This document shows positions 46,038-54,217 of a stretch of DNA of 64,000 nucleotides, in pieces. A program made the translations under genes and the position numbers. This DNA comes from an uncultured Victivallales bacterium (lineage in GTDB: Bacteria; Verrucomicrobiota; Lentisphaeria; Victivallales; UBA1829). The notes under the pieces were generated by a model. The model saw only the letters and a program-made list of their open reading frames with translations, searched no databases and was not told where the DNA came from. The stretch lies in contig CAKUDG010000010.1 in NCBI GenBank assembly GCA_934644965.1, positions 1 through 64,000 on the forward strand. The letters run 5' to 3'. Within the stretch, counting starts at the first letter, position 1; each line of letters begins with the position of its first letter.

Positions 46038-46082
46038 CCGTTTTTCAGCGATTCCGTTTTTCAGCGATTCCGTTTTTCCGAT
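46038..46082. repeat. 16-bp tandem repeat upstream of tRNA-Leu
   Basis: Copies of CCGTTTTTCAGCGATT, two perfect and a third diverging at the end. Lies in the 303-bp gap (45938-46240) that otherwise holds only the tRNA promoter. Confidence 0.8.
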
Positions 46083-46196
46083 TCTGCACCCGTCATTCTC
46101 CTTTCTCCGCACTCCTTTTTGTGAAGTCCCGCTCAATCCGGAACTGTTTTTTCAGCAAAGCTCCCGAATCCACCGGAATTATCTTTGCCCTGAGGC

Positions 46197-46224
46197 TTGA
46201 AAAAAAACAATCCTGTATTATAAT
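46197..46224 (+). promoter_or_regulatory. Sigma70 promoter of tRNA-Leu(CAA)
   Basis: TTGAAA (46197-46202), 16-nt spacer, TATAAT (46219-46224), 16 bp before the tRNA. Same hexamers and spacing as the argD promoter. The -10 is inside a perfect 16-bp palindrome CTGTATTATAATACAG. Confidence 0.8.
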
Positions 46225-46240
46225 ACAGAAAAGTTTTCAG

Positions 46241-46326
46241 GCCGAAGTGGCGAAATGGCAGACGCACTAGACTCAAAATCTGGCGGTGGCGACACCGTGT
46301 GGGTTCGACTCCCACCTTCGGCACCA
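46241..46326 (+). tRNA. tRNA-Leu (anticodon CAA)
   Basis: 86 nt with encoded CCA. Acceptor GCCGAAG/CTTCGGC, anticodon stem CTAGA/TCTGG with loop CTCAAAA, anticodon CAA (reads UUG), long variable arm CGGTGGCGACACCG, T-arm GTGGG TTCGACT CCCAC. 58 bp before the next gene. Confidence 0.96.
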
Positions 46327-46384
46327 GAACCCCGTGCTCTGCGAGTGGTTCTGTTTCTTCAACATTTTGAATGGAGGAATATTT

Positions 46385-46912
46385 ATGATGAAAATGACGC
46401 ATCTCTTGAAAACTTTCTCGTGTGCCGTGCTCGCCCTGTGGCTCGGAACCGCCTGCCACACAACGGAACCCGTGGACGAAACTTTTGCCGTGGAATCCCC
46501 GGAAACCATCAGCCAGATTCTCAACGGGGAAATCGGAGCAGACTCCGCCTTGTCCATTCCACCGAACAAAATCATTCTGAGCGGCGAATTTGCGGAAGTC
46601 TTCTTCCTCAACAGGCCGTTGTACACGACTCTGAATGAAGAAGGGCTGGTCGTGGGTAAAGTCTTTGCAGGAATCCGCAATGATGGATTTTTCGTCTGGA
46701 GCCTGGAAGGGATAGCGCCGTATGAACTGCGCTACAAGTTCATCTGGTTCGATGCAAACGGGAATCCGGTGAAGAAATCCTCCAGAATCATGACGCGCAG
46801 TTCCCTGCCCGGGGATTTTGTCCGCTTCAGCGAAGTTGCGCCCTCGGAAGACTGCAAACTCTTCAGTCTCTGCATCGAAGCAGGCGGGCATGGAGAGGAA
46901 AAAGCGGAATAA
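46385..46912 (+). CDS. YcfL-like (DUF1425) lipoprotein
   Basis: 175 residues. Lipoprotein signal peptide LALWLGTAC, followed by a beta-sandwich (about 60-165) with VGKVFAGIRND and YELRYKFIWFDANGNPV, which resembles DUF1425/YcfL. YcfL-type proteins are outer-membrane lipoproteins associated with LpoB; function is not established. GGAGG lies 7 nt before ATG 46385; a second Met follows. Family assignment is from the RYKFIWFDANGNPV strand pattern and is moderate. Confidence 0.7.
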   Translation: MMKMTHLLKTFSCAVLALWLGTACHTTEPVDETFAVESPETISQILNGEIGADSALSIPPNKIILSGEFAEVFFLNRPLYTTLNEEGLVVGKVFAGIRNDGFFVWSLEGIAPYELRYKFIWFDANGNPVKKSSRIMTRSSLPGDFVRFSEVAPSEDCKLFSLCIEAGGHGEEKAE

Positions 46913-47056
46913 TCCATTTCTTTGAAAGAAACGCCTTTCCCCCCCCGGAGCAGCCCCCCTGATCCGGCCGCGGCACACAACAGCTCTGCCGCACACGGCC
47001 ATGCAGATCTGTTCCGGACAAAGAAAACAAGCGGAAAACAAACAGAAAAAGAAAAA

Positions 47057-47437
47057 ATGATTGCACTCGATTTCAAGAAATGCGGAGGTCTGATCCCCGC
47101 CATCGCCCAGGACTGGAAAACCGGCGAAGTTCTCATGCTCGCCTACATCAACGAAGAATCCTGGAATGAGACACTGAAAAGCGGCAAGGCGACCTACTGG
47201 TCCCGCTCCAGAAACAAACTCTGGAAAAAAGGAGAGGAATCCGGGAACACGCAGCTTGTCAAAGAAATTCTGGTAGACTGTGATGAAGACACCGTTGTCT
47301 TCAAGGTGGAACAGCTGGGGGGGGCAGCCTGTCATGAAGGATACCGCTCCTGTTTCTTCAGGAAACTTGAAAATGGAAAACTTCATGTCACCGGAGAAAG
47401 GGTCTTCGATCCTGCCGCGGTCTATCACCGGAAGTGA
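47057..47437 (+). CDS. hisI: Phosphoribosyl-AMP cyclohydrolase
   Basis: 126 residues, single-domain HisI, which opens the purine ring of PR-AMP in histidine synthesis. Metal- and substrate-binding residues: YWSRSRNKLWKKGEESGN, DCDEDTVVFKVEQ, GAACHEGYRSCFFR (Cys ligands). No hisE fusion and no other his gene nearby. ATG 47057 begins the family region; no good ribosome-binding site is visible. Its last 65 bp overlap the start of the murB-ddl gene in another frame. Confidence 0.93.
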   Translation: MIALDFKKCGGLIPAIAQDWKTGEVLMLAYINEESWNETLKSGKATYWSRSRNKLWKKGEESGNTQLVKEILVDCDEDTVVFKVEQLGGAACHEGYRSCFFRKLENGKLHVTGERVFDPAAVYHRK

Positions 47438-49319
47438 ACTGGCGGAATCTCTCGCCAAGGCACTTCCCGGTCTGAAAATCCACCCTTCCGCGCGCTGGAA
47501 AGACTACAGCAGCGCAGGAGCCGGGACTGCGATTTTTTTCCTGGTGGAACTCTTTGAACGCAGCCAGCTGAAACCTCTGATCGCTTTTGCGGCCGAGTCT
47601 GCCTTGCGTCTGTATCCGCTCGGAGGCGGAACCAACATCATCGGTTCCGACAAACCGCTGGAGCATACGGTTTTTCTGAAACTGGGACGCGGAAAGGATT
47701 TCTCGGTACTCGAACTCCGGGACGATGGGAGTCTTTTCTGCGGAGCAGCGAACGGAACCCGCCAGCTTCTTGATTTTGCGCTTCGCCACGGTTTCGGCGG
47801 AGCTTCCGGACTGTACGGAATTCCCGGAACAGTGGGGGGCGCGCTCTGCATGAACGCAGGCGCCAATGGACAGACCATCACCGATTTTCTGCTGGATCTC
47901 GAACTCTTCTCCCTGCGTGACGGAAGCGCCAGGATCTGCAAGGTTTCGGATTTGAAACCGGGGTATCGGGACTCGGGCGTGGATTCGGATCATCTGATTA
48001 CCGGTGCGCGTTTCCGTCTTCAGCGGGTCGTTCCCTCCCGGGAACGGGAACTCTTCAACCAGGAACTGGAACGCCGGAAGTTTCTGCCGAAAGGCAGAAG
48101 CGCGGGATCGGTCTTCAAGAATCCGGCCCCGGGACTCTCCGCAGGACAGCTGCTCGAACGCTGCGGACTGAAAAACACTGGCAGCGGCCTCTTCCATGTC
48201 TCAGATGAACATGCAAACTGGATCGTGAATGCCGCCCCCTCCTCCGGCTCGGCGGCGGAGGGAGAAGAGGCAAAGGAAGAGGATTTCGTGAAAACGGCCG
48301 CCGCCATGGTGAAATCCGTCAACAGACAAACCGGCATCGTTCTGAGCCCGGAAGTGAGGTTTTTAAACATGAATTCAAGTGAGATGATCCGGGATGCGGC
48401 AAAACGCCTGAACATTCTTGTCCTCAAGGGGGGAGTCAGCAGTGAACGGGAAATTTCGCTGGAATCGGCCGCCAACGTGGCGGCAAATCTCCGGGCCGCG
48501 GGGCATGAAGTCCGGGAATACGACATCCGGGAACTGAAAATCACAGACGAAATGCGCCGGGCCGATGTGGTCTACCCCGTCCTGCACGGAGGATTCGGAG
48601 AGGACGGGCGGCTTCAGGAAATGCTCGAACAAGCCCATATCCCCTTTGTGGGCGCCTCATCGCAAGCCTGCCGGGCTGTCATGGACAAACTCATCAGCAA
48701 ACAGATCATGGACCGCGCCGGCATTCCAAACGCGCCTTACGCGGTCTTGAAATCCGCAGGAGAAAAACCGCCGGAAGGAATGGACTTTCCGCTGATTGTC
48801 AAACCGGTTTCGGAAGGATCGACTTTCGGGCTGACTCTCGTCGAATCGGAGGATCAGTGGGAGAAAGCGCTGGAACTGGCATTGAAGTACGGCGGAGAAG
48901 CGCTGGTGGAGGATTACATCTGCGGCGTGGAGGGGACCGTCGGCATTCTTCTCGGGCAGGCGCTCCCGCCCGTGGAAATCCGCTATCCGGGAAAACTGTA
49001 TGACTATGACGCAAAATATACCCATGCGCTGGGAGAAACCCGCTATCTCTGTCCGCCGGAAGGAATTTCCCCCGAGGCCCAGGAGGAGGCAAAGGTTCTG
49101 GCACTGAAATTCGCCGAAGCGGTCGGAGCAACGGAGCTTCTCCGGGTCGACTTCATTGTCACGGAAAACGGATCGGGGAAAGTGTATCTTCTGGAAGGCA
49201 ACAGCATGCCCGGATGCACGGCAAGCAGTCTGTTGCCGAAAGAGGCGGCGGCAGCAGGAATTTCCGGACCGGAAATGTGTTCGCGTCTTGCTTTTTCGGC
49301 CATCAAGAAAGGAGAATAA
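47373..49319 (+). CDS. murB-ddl: Fused UDP-N-acetylenolpyruvoylglucosamine reductase / D-Ala-D-Ala ligase
   Basis: 648 residues in one open frame. MurB part (about 20-330): FAD-binding LYPLGGGTNIIGSD, GIPGTVGGALCMNAGA, catalytic Ser in AGSVFKNP and Glu in LSPEVRFLN. Ddl part (about 340-648): LVLKGGVSSEREISLESA, VVYPVLHGGFGEDG, ATP-grasp FPLIVKPVSEGSTFGLTLV, LLEGNSMPGCTASSLLPK. The two make UDP-MurNAc and D-Ala-D-Ala for peptidoglycan. ATG 47373 has AGGA at 9 nt; it lies inside hisI. A ribosome-binding site and ATG at 48356-48371, exactly at the domain junction, could also give free Ddl. MurC-Ddl fusions are known in chlamydiae; MurB-Ddl is less familiar. Confidence 0.9.
   Translation: MENFMSPEKGSSILPRSITGSELAESLAKALPGLKIHPSARWKDYSSAGAGTAIFFLVELFERSQLKPLIAFAAESALRLYPLGGGTNIIGSDKPLEHTVFLKLGRGKDFSVLELRDDGSLFCGAANGTRQLLDFALRHGFGGASGLYGIPGTVGGALCMNAGANGQTITDFLLDLELFSLRDGSARICKVSDLKPGYRDSGVDSDHLITGARFRLQRVVPSRERELFNQELERRKFLPKGRSAGSVFKNPAPGLSAGQLLERCGLKNTGSGLFHVSDEHANWIVNAAPSSGSAAEGEEAKEEDFVKTAAAMVKSVNRQTGIVLSPEVRFLNMNSSEMIRDAAKRLNILVLKGGVSSEREISLESAANVAANLRAAGHEVREYDIRELKITDEMRRADVVYPVLHGGFGEDGRLQEMLEQAHIPFVGASSQACRAVMDKLISKQIMDRAGIPNAPYAVLKSAGEKPPEGMDFPLIVKPVSEGSTFGLTLVESEDQWEKALELALKYGGEALVEDYICGVEGTVGILLGQALPPVEIRYPGKLYDYDAKYTHALGETRYLCPPEGISPEAQEEAKVLALKFAEAVGATELLRVDFIVTENGSGKVYLLEGNSMPGCTASSLLPKEAAAAGISGPEMCSRLAFSAIKKGE
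48356..48371 (+). promoter_or_regulatory. Internal ribosome-binding site at the MurB/Ddl junction
   Basis: GAGGT (48356-48360), 8-nt spacer, ATG (48369-48371), in frame with the Ddl domain (MNSSEMIRDAAKRLNILVL). The position just after the last MurB motif VRFLN suits independent translation of Ddl. Confidence 0.5.
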
Positions 49320-49355
49320 TCCGCACTCTCTTTACGCGCTTTTTTCCAGTCGGCC

Positions 49356-49369
49356 TTGAAACGTTTCAA
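49356..49369. promoter_or_regulatory. LacI-family-type operator palindrome
   Basis: Perfect 14-bp palindrome TTGAAACGTTTCAA with central CG, as bound by LacI/GalR regulators, 37 bp before the pseudopilin start. Confidence 0.5.
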
Positions 49370-49406
49370 AAAAATATTAAAAAAGACAATGGGAGGAGAC
49401 ATTCTG

Positions 49407-50228
49407 ATGAAAAAAGAAGAGTTCACGCTGATTGAACTGCTTGTGGTCATTGCCGTCATTGCTCTGCTTGCCGCGCTGCTCATGCCGACACTTGGACATG
49501 CAAAAGGTGTGGCGAAAGCCATGCAGTGCATGGCGAATCAGAAGCAGGTTGCTCTGATGGAATTCAACTACGTCAACAACTGGAATGTTCATGCGCCCGT
49601 TCACTACAGAAGGCCGGGATTCGGCATGATGTACGCATACAATATTACCTGGAGACGTTCTCTCGCCTACGACGCGGGCATCATCCGGACTTCTCCGCAG
49701 GGTGGATCCTCCTGGGACAACGAGGAGTTTATTCCGGGAAATCCGAAATACCGCCCGGCCACGGCCGTCTTCCGCTGTCCGGACGGGATCAAAACCGCCG
49801 ACAAGGACTGGGCCGACGACGGAAGTCAACTGCACTTCCAGAAACGGGGTCTGATCTGGAGTCCGGACCACGAAAAGAACGCAACCAACAATCTTCTGCG
49901 CCCTCAGGCGGTGAAAAACCCGTCTTCAACCGTTCTCTTCTTTGACAACCTCTATTATCAGCATATGCGTGACAATTACCGGGTTCCCGGATTTCTCCAG
50001 TACGCCCCGTATCAGTCGGAAGCCGATATTTTCTTCTCCCGGACAGACGCATGGTTTTCGGAAAAAAGTACCCAGAGTCTCCTGAAAGAACAAGGAGTCA
50101 AGGGCCGTCATGCATCGCTGGTGAATTTCATCTACTTCGACGGTCACGGCCAGCGTCTCGCGTCACAGGATGCGGCGAGGATCCAGAAGGAAGACCCCCT
50201 TGCCTTCCGTACACTGACTGCGTACTGA
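49407..50228 (+). CDS. Prepilin-type N-terminal domain protein (type II pseudopilin-like)
   Basis: 273 residues. Type IV prepilin signal: KKEEFTLIELLVVIAVIALL, cleaved before Phe7 and methylated by a prepilin peptidase in classical systems, although the residue before Phe is Glu and not Gly. The body contains ANQKQVALMEFNYVNNWN, VFRCPDG and a C-terminal RHASLVNFIYFDGHGQRL, the pattern of the large pseudopilin families (DUF1559/H-X9-DG-like) expanded in Lentisphaerota and Planctomycetes. GGAGGAG lies 8 nt before ATG 49407. Function is unknown, probably export or surface display linked to glycan use. A LacI-type palindrome lies upstream. Confidence 0.9.
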   Translation: MKKEEFTLIELLVVIAVIALLAALLMPTLGHAKGVAKAMQCMANQKQVALMEFNYVNNWNVHAPVHYRRPGFGMMYAYNITWRRSLAYDAGIIRTSPQGGSSWDNEEFIPGNPKYRPATAVFRCPDGIKTADKDWADDGSQLHFQKRGLIWSPDHEKNATNNLLRPQAVKNPSSTVLFFDNLYYQHMRDNYRVPGFLQYAPYQSEADIFFSRTDAWFSEKSTQSLLKEQGVKGRHASLVNFIYFDGHGQRLASQDAARIQKEDPLAFRTLTAY

Positions 50229-50680
50229 TTTCCTGTACTGCAGTGTCATCGAATTTCTTTTCTTCCCTTTTCTTCCATTTTCTTCCCCTGCCCGTCCTCT
50301 CCAATACGGAGAAACGGGCAGAAACATTTCTCCTCCAGGGAAGCAGGATCCGTCTCTGTGTAAAATGTAAAAATGTAAAAAAGAAGATGGAACAGATCCT
50401 GCCCTTCTCCGCAGAACCGTGCGGGAAACACTCTTTCCACAACGGAAGAACGCATTTTCACGCCGTTCCTCCTGCTTTTTTCTGCGCGGAAAGGGTTCCG
50501 ATATCCGTGTATGCCGGAAGAAAAAGGAACAGCTGCAGAATACGCGCACAAGACGCAATTCAAGGAGAAAGAGGGGGAAAAAAGGAGGAAGGAACGCGCA
50601 TTCCCTCACACACGGGAAAAGGAGCGGCAGGAAGCAGGTTCCGGGATCGGAACAAAAGGAGCTGAAATCTTGTCCGACTC
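50229..50680. other. Intergenic region with a 13-bp hairpin at 50288-50321
   Basis: CTGCCCGT plus TCTCC pairs with GGAGA plus ACGGGCAG (one bulge each side) 59 bp past the pseudopilin stop, without a T-run. The rest is purine-rich; no gene seen. Confidence 0.5.
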
Positions 50681-50709
50681 TTGAAAAAATACCCCCGGCA
50701 AGGTACATT
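50681..50709 (+). promoter_or_regulatory. Sigma70 promoter of nifUS
   Basis: TTGAAA (50681-50686), 17-nt spacer, TACATT (50704-50709), about 47 bp before nifU. No IscR-type site was recognised. Confidence 0.6.
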
Positions 50710-50755
50710 AACAGGATAAAATCAAACGGAAATCAACAGGGAAAGGAGAATCCCC

Positions 50756-51625
50756 ATGTGGAACTATACCCCTAAAGTGATGGACCACTTTCTGAATCCT
50801 CGGAACGTCGGAGAAATCGAGTCTCCCGACGCGCAGGCGGAAGTCGGGAACATGAGCTGCGGCGACGCATTGAAACTGTATCTCAAACTGGATGAAAACG
50901 GAAGAATCAGCGATGTGAAGTTTCAAACCTTCGGCTGCGCCAGCGCGATTGCGTCGAGTTCCGCGCTCACGGAACTGGTGAAGGGAATGACGCTGGAAGA
51001 GGCGGGGAAAGTGACGAATAAGGATATTGTCGCCCTTCTGGGAGAACTTCCGGAAGAAAAGATGCATTGTTCCGTCATGGGAATGGAAGCACTTCAGGCG
51101 GCGATAGCGGATTACAAACGCCGTCACGGAGAAGCAGTCGAACTGCCGTCTGAAGAGGAGGACGATCATGAAGGAAGGATCGTCTGCCACTGTTTCGGCA
51201 TAACGGATGCGAAGATCCGCAAGGTGGCCAAAGTCAACAATCTCCGGAAAGCGGAGGAAATCACCGACTACACCAAAGCAGGAGGCGCCTGCGGAGGTTG
51301 TCTGGACCAGATCCAGGAAATTCTGGACGAACTCTGGCACGAGGAGCATCATGAAAACAGGGAGAATGGATCCGATGCGTTCGATTCGCTCTCTCTGGTG
51401 AAGAAAATTCTCCGGATTCAGGATGTGATCGACAAGGAAGTCAAACCGATACTGGAACGCGACGGGGGAAGCATCGAACTGGTCGATCTGGAAGGAGATG
51501 TGGTGAAAGTCAAGCTCAAGGGCGTCTGCGCCTCCTGTCCGAATGCGTCGCTGACGCTGAAGAAACTGGTACAGGGCAAACTCAGTGAATTTGTCTCGGA
51601 CAAACTCGTTGTGGAAGAAGTGTGA
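50756..51625 (+). CDS. nifU: NifU iron-sulfur cluster scaffold (three-domain)
   Basis: 289 residues with all three NifU parts: IscU-like domain (Cys35, Cys61, Cys105), central BFD-type [2Fe-2S] domain (Cys144, Cys146, Cys179, Cys182) and Nfu C-terminal domain (GVCASCPNA, Cys258, Cys261). Clusters are assembled on it with sulfur from NifS and passed to apo-proteins. AAGGAG lies 7 nt before ATG 50756. Its stop is 8 nt from the nifS start. No nif structural genes are present, so this is probably the housekeeping system, as in other anaerobes with NIF-only assembly. Confidence 0.96.
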   Translation: MWNYTPKVMDHFLNPRNVGEIESPDAQAEVGNMSCGDALKLYLKLDENGRISDVKFQTFGCASAIASSSALTELVKGMTLEEAGKVTNKDIVALLGELPEEKMHCSVMGMEALQAAIADYKRRHGEAVELPSEEEDDHEGRIVCHCFGITDAKIRKVAKVNNLRKAEEITDYTKAGGACGGCLDQIQEILDELWHEEHHENRENGSDAFDSLSLVKKILRIQDVIDKEVKPILERDGGSIELVDLEGDVVKVKLKGVCASCPNASLTLKKLVQGKLSEFVSDKLVVEEV

Positions 51626-51632
51626 GGCAGCC

Positions 51633-52796
51633 ATGGATCACTCCAAAGTCATTTATTTCGACAACAACGCCACGACCCGCATAGCCCCGGAAGTCTATGA
51701 GGCCATGATTCCCTATCTGACGGAATACTACGGGAATCCCTCCAGCATTCACCGCTTCGGCGGACAGCTGGCGGCCAGAATCGAAGAAGCAAGAGAACAG
51801 CTTGCGTCACTTCTCGGAGCACATTCCACGGAACTGATCTTCACCTCCTGCGGGACGGAAAGCGACAGCGCCGCGATTCTGAGCGCATTGAACATCTGCC
51901 CGAAACGCCGCAAGGCGGTGATTTCCAAAGTGGAGCACCCTGCAGTTCTGAATTTGTGCAAAGATCTGGAACGGAGGAACTACCGGATTTCGGAAATCCC
52001 GGTCGACGCGAAAGGGCGTCTGGACATGGACCGGGCACGGGATATGATCGACGGAGAAACAGCCGTCGTTTCCGTCATGTGGGCAAACAATGAAACCGGA
52101 AACATCTATCCGGTGGAAGAGCTTGCGGAACTGGCTCACAAAAACGGGGCACTGTTTCACACAGACGCGGTCCAGGCGGTCGGGAAAATTCCGATGTCGC
52201 TGAAAGGCATGAATATAGACATGCTCAGTCTTTCCGGGCATAAGTTTCATGCGCCGAAAGGGATCGGCGCCCTGTACGTGAAACGGGGCATCCGCTTCCA
52301 CCCGTTCCTGATCGGAGGACATCAGGAACGCGGTCGCAGGGCAGGTACGGAAAACATCGCCGGAATCGTCGGACTCGGGAAAGCAGCGGAACTGGCGCTT
52401 GCCCACATCGGAGAGGAAAACACGCGTGTCAGGGCGATCCGCGACCATCTGGAGGAATCGGTACTGGAGAAAATTCCCTCCGTACGGATCAACGGAGACC
52501 GGGAACATCGGCTGCCGAACACATCCAACATCTCCTTTGAATACATCGAAGGCGAATCAATCCTCATGCTGATGGATCTGCATTCCATCTGCGCCTCCAG
52601 CGGGAGCGCGTGCACGACGGGGAGTCTGGAACCCTCGCACGTTCTGCGCGCCATGGGGATCCCTTATACTGCGGCGCACGGGGCAATCCGCTTCAGCTTT
52701 TCACGCTACAACAGCATGGAGGAAGTCGATTTTCTGATGGAAAAACTGCCTTCCGCCATTGAAAAACTCAGGAAGATCTCTCCTTACTGGAAATGA
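51633..52796 (+). CDS. nifS: Cysteine desulfurase
   Basis: 387-residue class V PLP enzyme that takes sulfur from cysteine. VIYFDNNATTR start, PLP lysine 204 in SLSGHKFHAPKG, catalytic Cys327 in SSGSACTTG on the mobile loop (IscS/NifS type I). GAGG lies 5 nt before ATG 51633, inside the nifU end, so expression is coupled to nifU. Confidence 0.96.
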   Translation: MDHSKVIYFDNNATTRIAPEVYEAMIPYLTEYYGNPSSIHRFGGQLAARIEEAREQLASLLGAHSTELIFTSCGTESDSAAILSALNICPKRRKAVISKVEHPAVLNLCKDLERRNYRISEIPVDAKGRLDMDRARDMIDGETAVVSVMWANNETGNIYPVEELAELAHKNGALFHTDAVQAVGKIPMSLKGMNIDMLSLSGHKFHAPKGIGALYVKRGIRFHPFLIGGHQERGRRAGTENIAGIVGLGKAAELALAHIGEENTRVRAIRDHLEESVLEKIPSVRINGDREHRLPNTSNISFEYIEGESILMLMDLHSICASSGSACTTGSLEPSHVLRAMGIPYTAAHGAIRFSFSRYNSMEEVDFLMEKLPSAIEKLRKISPYWK

Positions 52797-52929
52797 AAAT
52801 AAACGGAAAAATATCCGCTTTTTCCGCGCTGTCCGCTGGAAAAATCACTCAACTGCAGCTATGGTAACATGATGCGTTCCCCATACAGATTATTGCAGTC
52901 ACATCAAAATAGCAGGAGGTTCTCTGGAG

Positions 52930-54036
52930 ATGGCTGAAGTTACCATAAAAGGTGTCAGTAAAATTTATGACGGCGGAGTGAAAGCCGTTGACAATATCAC
53001 ATTGGACATCAAAGACCGTGAATTCATGGTACTCGTCGGCCCCTCCGGATGCGGGAAATCCACCACGCTGCGCATGATTGCGGGACTGGAGGAAATCAGT
53101 GCGGGAACCATCAGCATCGGCAACCGTGTCGTCAACAACGTGCCGCCGAAGGACCGCGACATTGCCATGGTCTTCCAGAACTATGCGCTTTATCCACATA
53201 AAACGGTGTATGACAACCTCGCGTTCGGACTCAAACTCAGAAAATTCCCGAAGGCGGACATCGACAAGCGGGTCAAGGAAGCGGCCGATATCCTCGGCAT
53301 TCACGACTACCTGAACCGCAAACCCAAAGCCCTTTCCGGGGGACAGCGTCAGCGTGTGGCCGTGGGGCGCGCCATCGTTCGGAAACCGGAAGTCTTTCTC
53401 TTTGACGAGCCCCTCTCAAACCTTGACGCAAAAATGCGCGTCCAGATGAGAACCGAAATCAGCAAACTCCACACCCGGCTCGAGACCACCATGATCTACG
53501 TCACGCACGACCAGATCGAGGCCATGACCATGGGAGACCGCATCTGCGTCATGAAGGACGGACTGATCCAGCAGGTTGACACTCCGCTGAACATCTACGA
53601 TCATCCCGCGAACGTCTTTGTGGCCGGATTCATCGGCACGCCGCCCATGAACATCTTCAAGGGCGAACTCAGAAAGAACGACAGAGGGAAATACCTCTTC
53701 AAGACGCCCTCCATGGAAATCCATCTCCCCGATGAATGGTCCCCGAAAATCGAATCCTATCTGGACAAACCCATTATTTTCGGCATCCGTCCGGAAGACA
53801 TCGGTTCCGAAAGGGCGGAAAACGATCCCAACGCTCCGCTTCTTCATGCCAAGATTGAAGTCATGGAGCCCATGGGGGCGGAAACGTATCTGTATCTGGA
53901 CACTGGAGCGGGAAGTTCCTGCATCGCCAGGGTCGACGCACACAGAAAAACAAAGGTCGGAGAGCTTCTGAAACTCAAGCTTTCCATGTCCAACGCGCAT
54001 CTCTTTGACAGCGACACGGAAAAATCCATCATCTGA
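52930..54036 (+). CDS. Carbohydrate ABC transporter ATP-binding protein (MsmX/UgpC/MalK type)
   Basis: 368 residues. Walker A GPSGCGKST (37-45), signature LSGGQRQR (135-142), Walker B FLFDEP (156-161), His193 switch, then the MalK-type regulatory OB/TOBE domain (about 235-368) with IFGIRPEDI. No permease or binding protein is adjacent, so it is probably a shared ATPase serving several sugar importers, as MsmX does in Bacillus. AGGAGG precedes ATG 52930 by 10 nt. A strong terminator follows. Confidence 0.92.
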   Translation: MAEVTIKGVSKIYDGGVKAVDNITLDIKDREFMVLVGPSGCGKSTTLRMIAGLEEISAGTISIGNRVVNNVPPKDRDIAMVFQNYALYPHKTVYDNLAFGLKLRKFPKADIDKRVKEAADILGIHDYLNRKPKALSGGQRQRVAVGRAIVRKPEVFLFDEPLSNLDAKMRVQMRTEISKLHTRLETTMIYVTHDQIEAMTMGDRICVMKDGLIQQVDTPLNIYDHPANVFVAGFIGTPPMNIFKGELRKNDRGKYLFKTPSMEIHLPDEWSPKIESYLDKPIIFGIRPEDIGSERAENDPNAPLLHAKIEVMEPMGAETYLYLDTGAGSSCIARVDAHRKTKVGELLKLKLSMSNAHLFDSDTEKSII

Positions 54037-54096
54037 CGCGTTCTCTCACAACTGGCCTTCTCCAAAACGTTTTTTAAAAACGTTTTTTTATCCGGA

Positions 54097-54133
54097 AGCC
54101 GGACAGAATTTCAAAGCTGTCCGGCTTTTTTTT
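54097..54133 (+). terminator. Intrinsic terminator after the sugar ABC ATPase
   Basis: Perfect 10-bp stem AGCCGGACAG / CTGTCCGGCT with a 10-nt loop and eight T. Just upstream (54064-54088) two AAAACGTTTT palindromes form an additional inverted repeat. Confidence 0.9.
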
Positions 54134-54217
54134 GTGTTTTTTCTGCAGGACGCCTGGACAAAAACAGCGAAAAATGCTAAATTAGTCAAAACAGTGAAAA
54201 CAGGAGATTTTTCTGCG

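Noticed and set aside
47057..49319. Possible frameshift joining hisI and murB
   Set aside because: hisI is complete with its own stop, and murB has an independent start with AGGA; no family is known as a HisI-MurB fusion.
50756..52796. Nitrogen fixation locus
   Set aside because: Only nifU and nifS are present; no nitrogenase or cofactor genes are seen.
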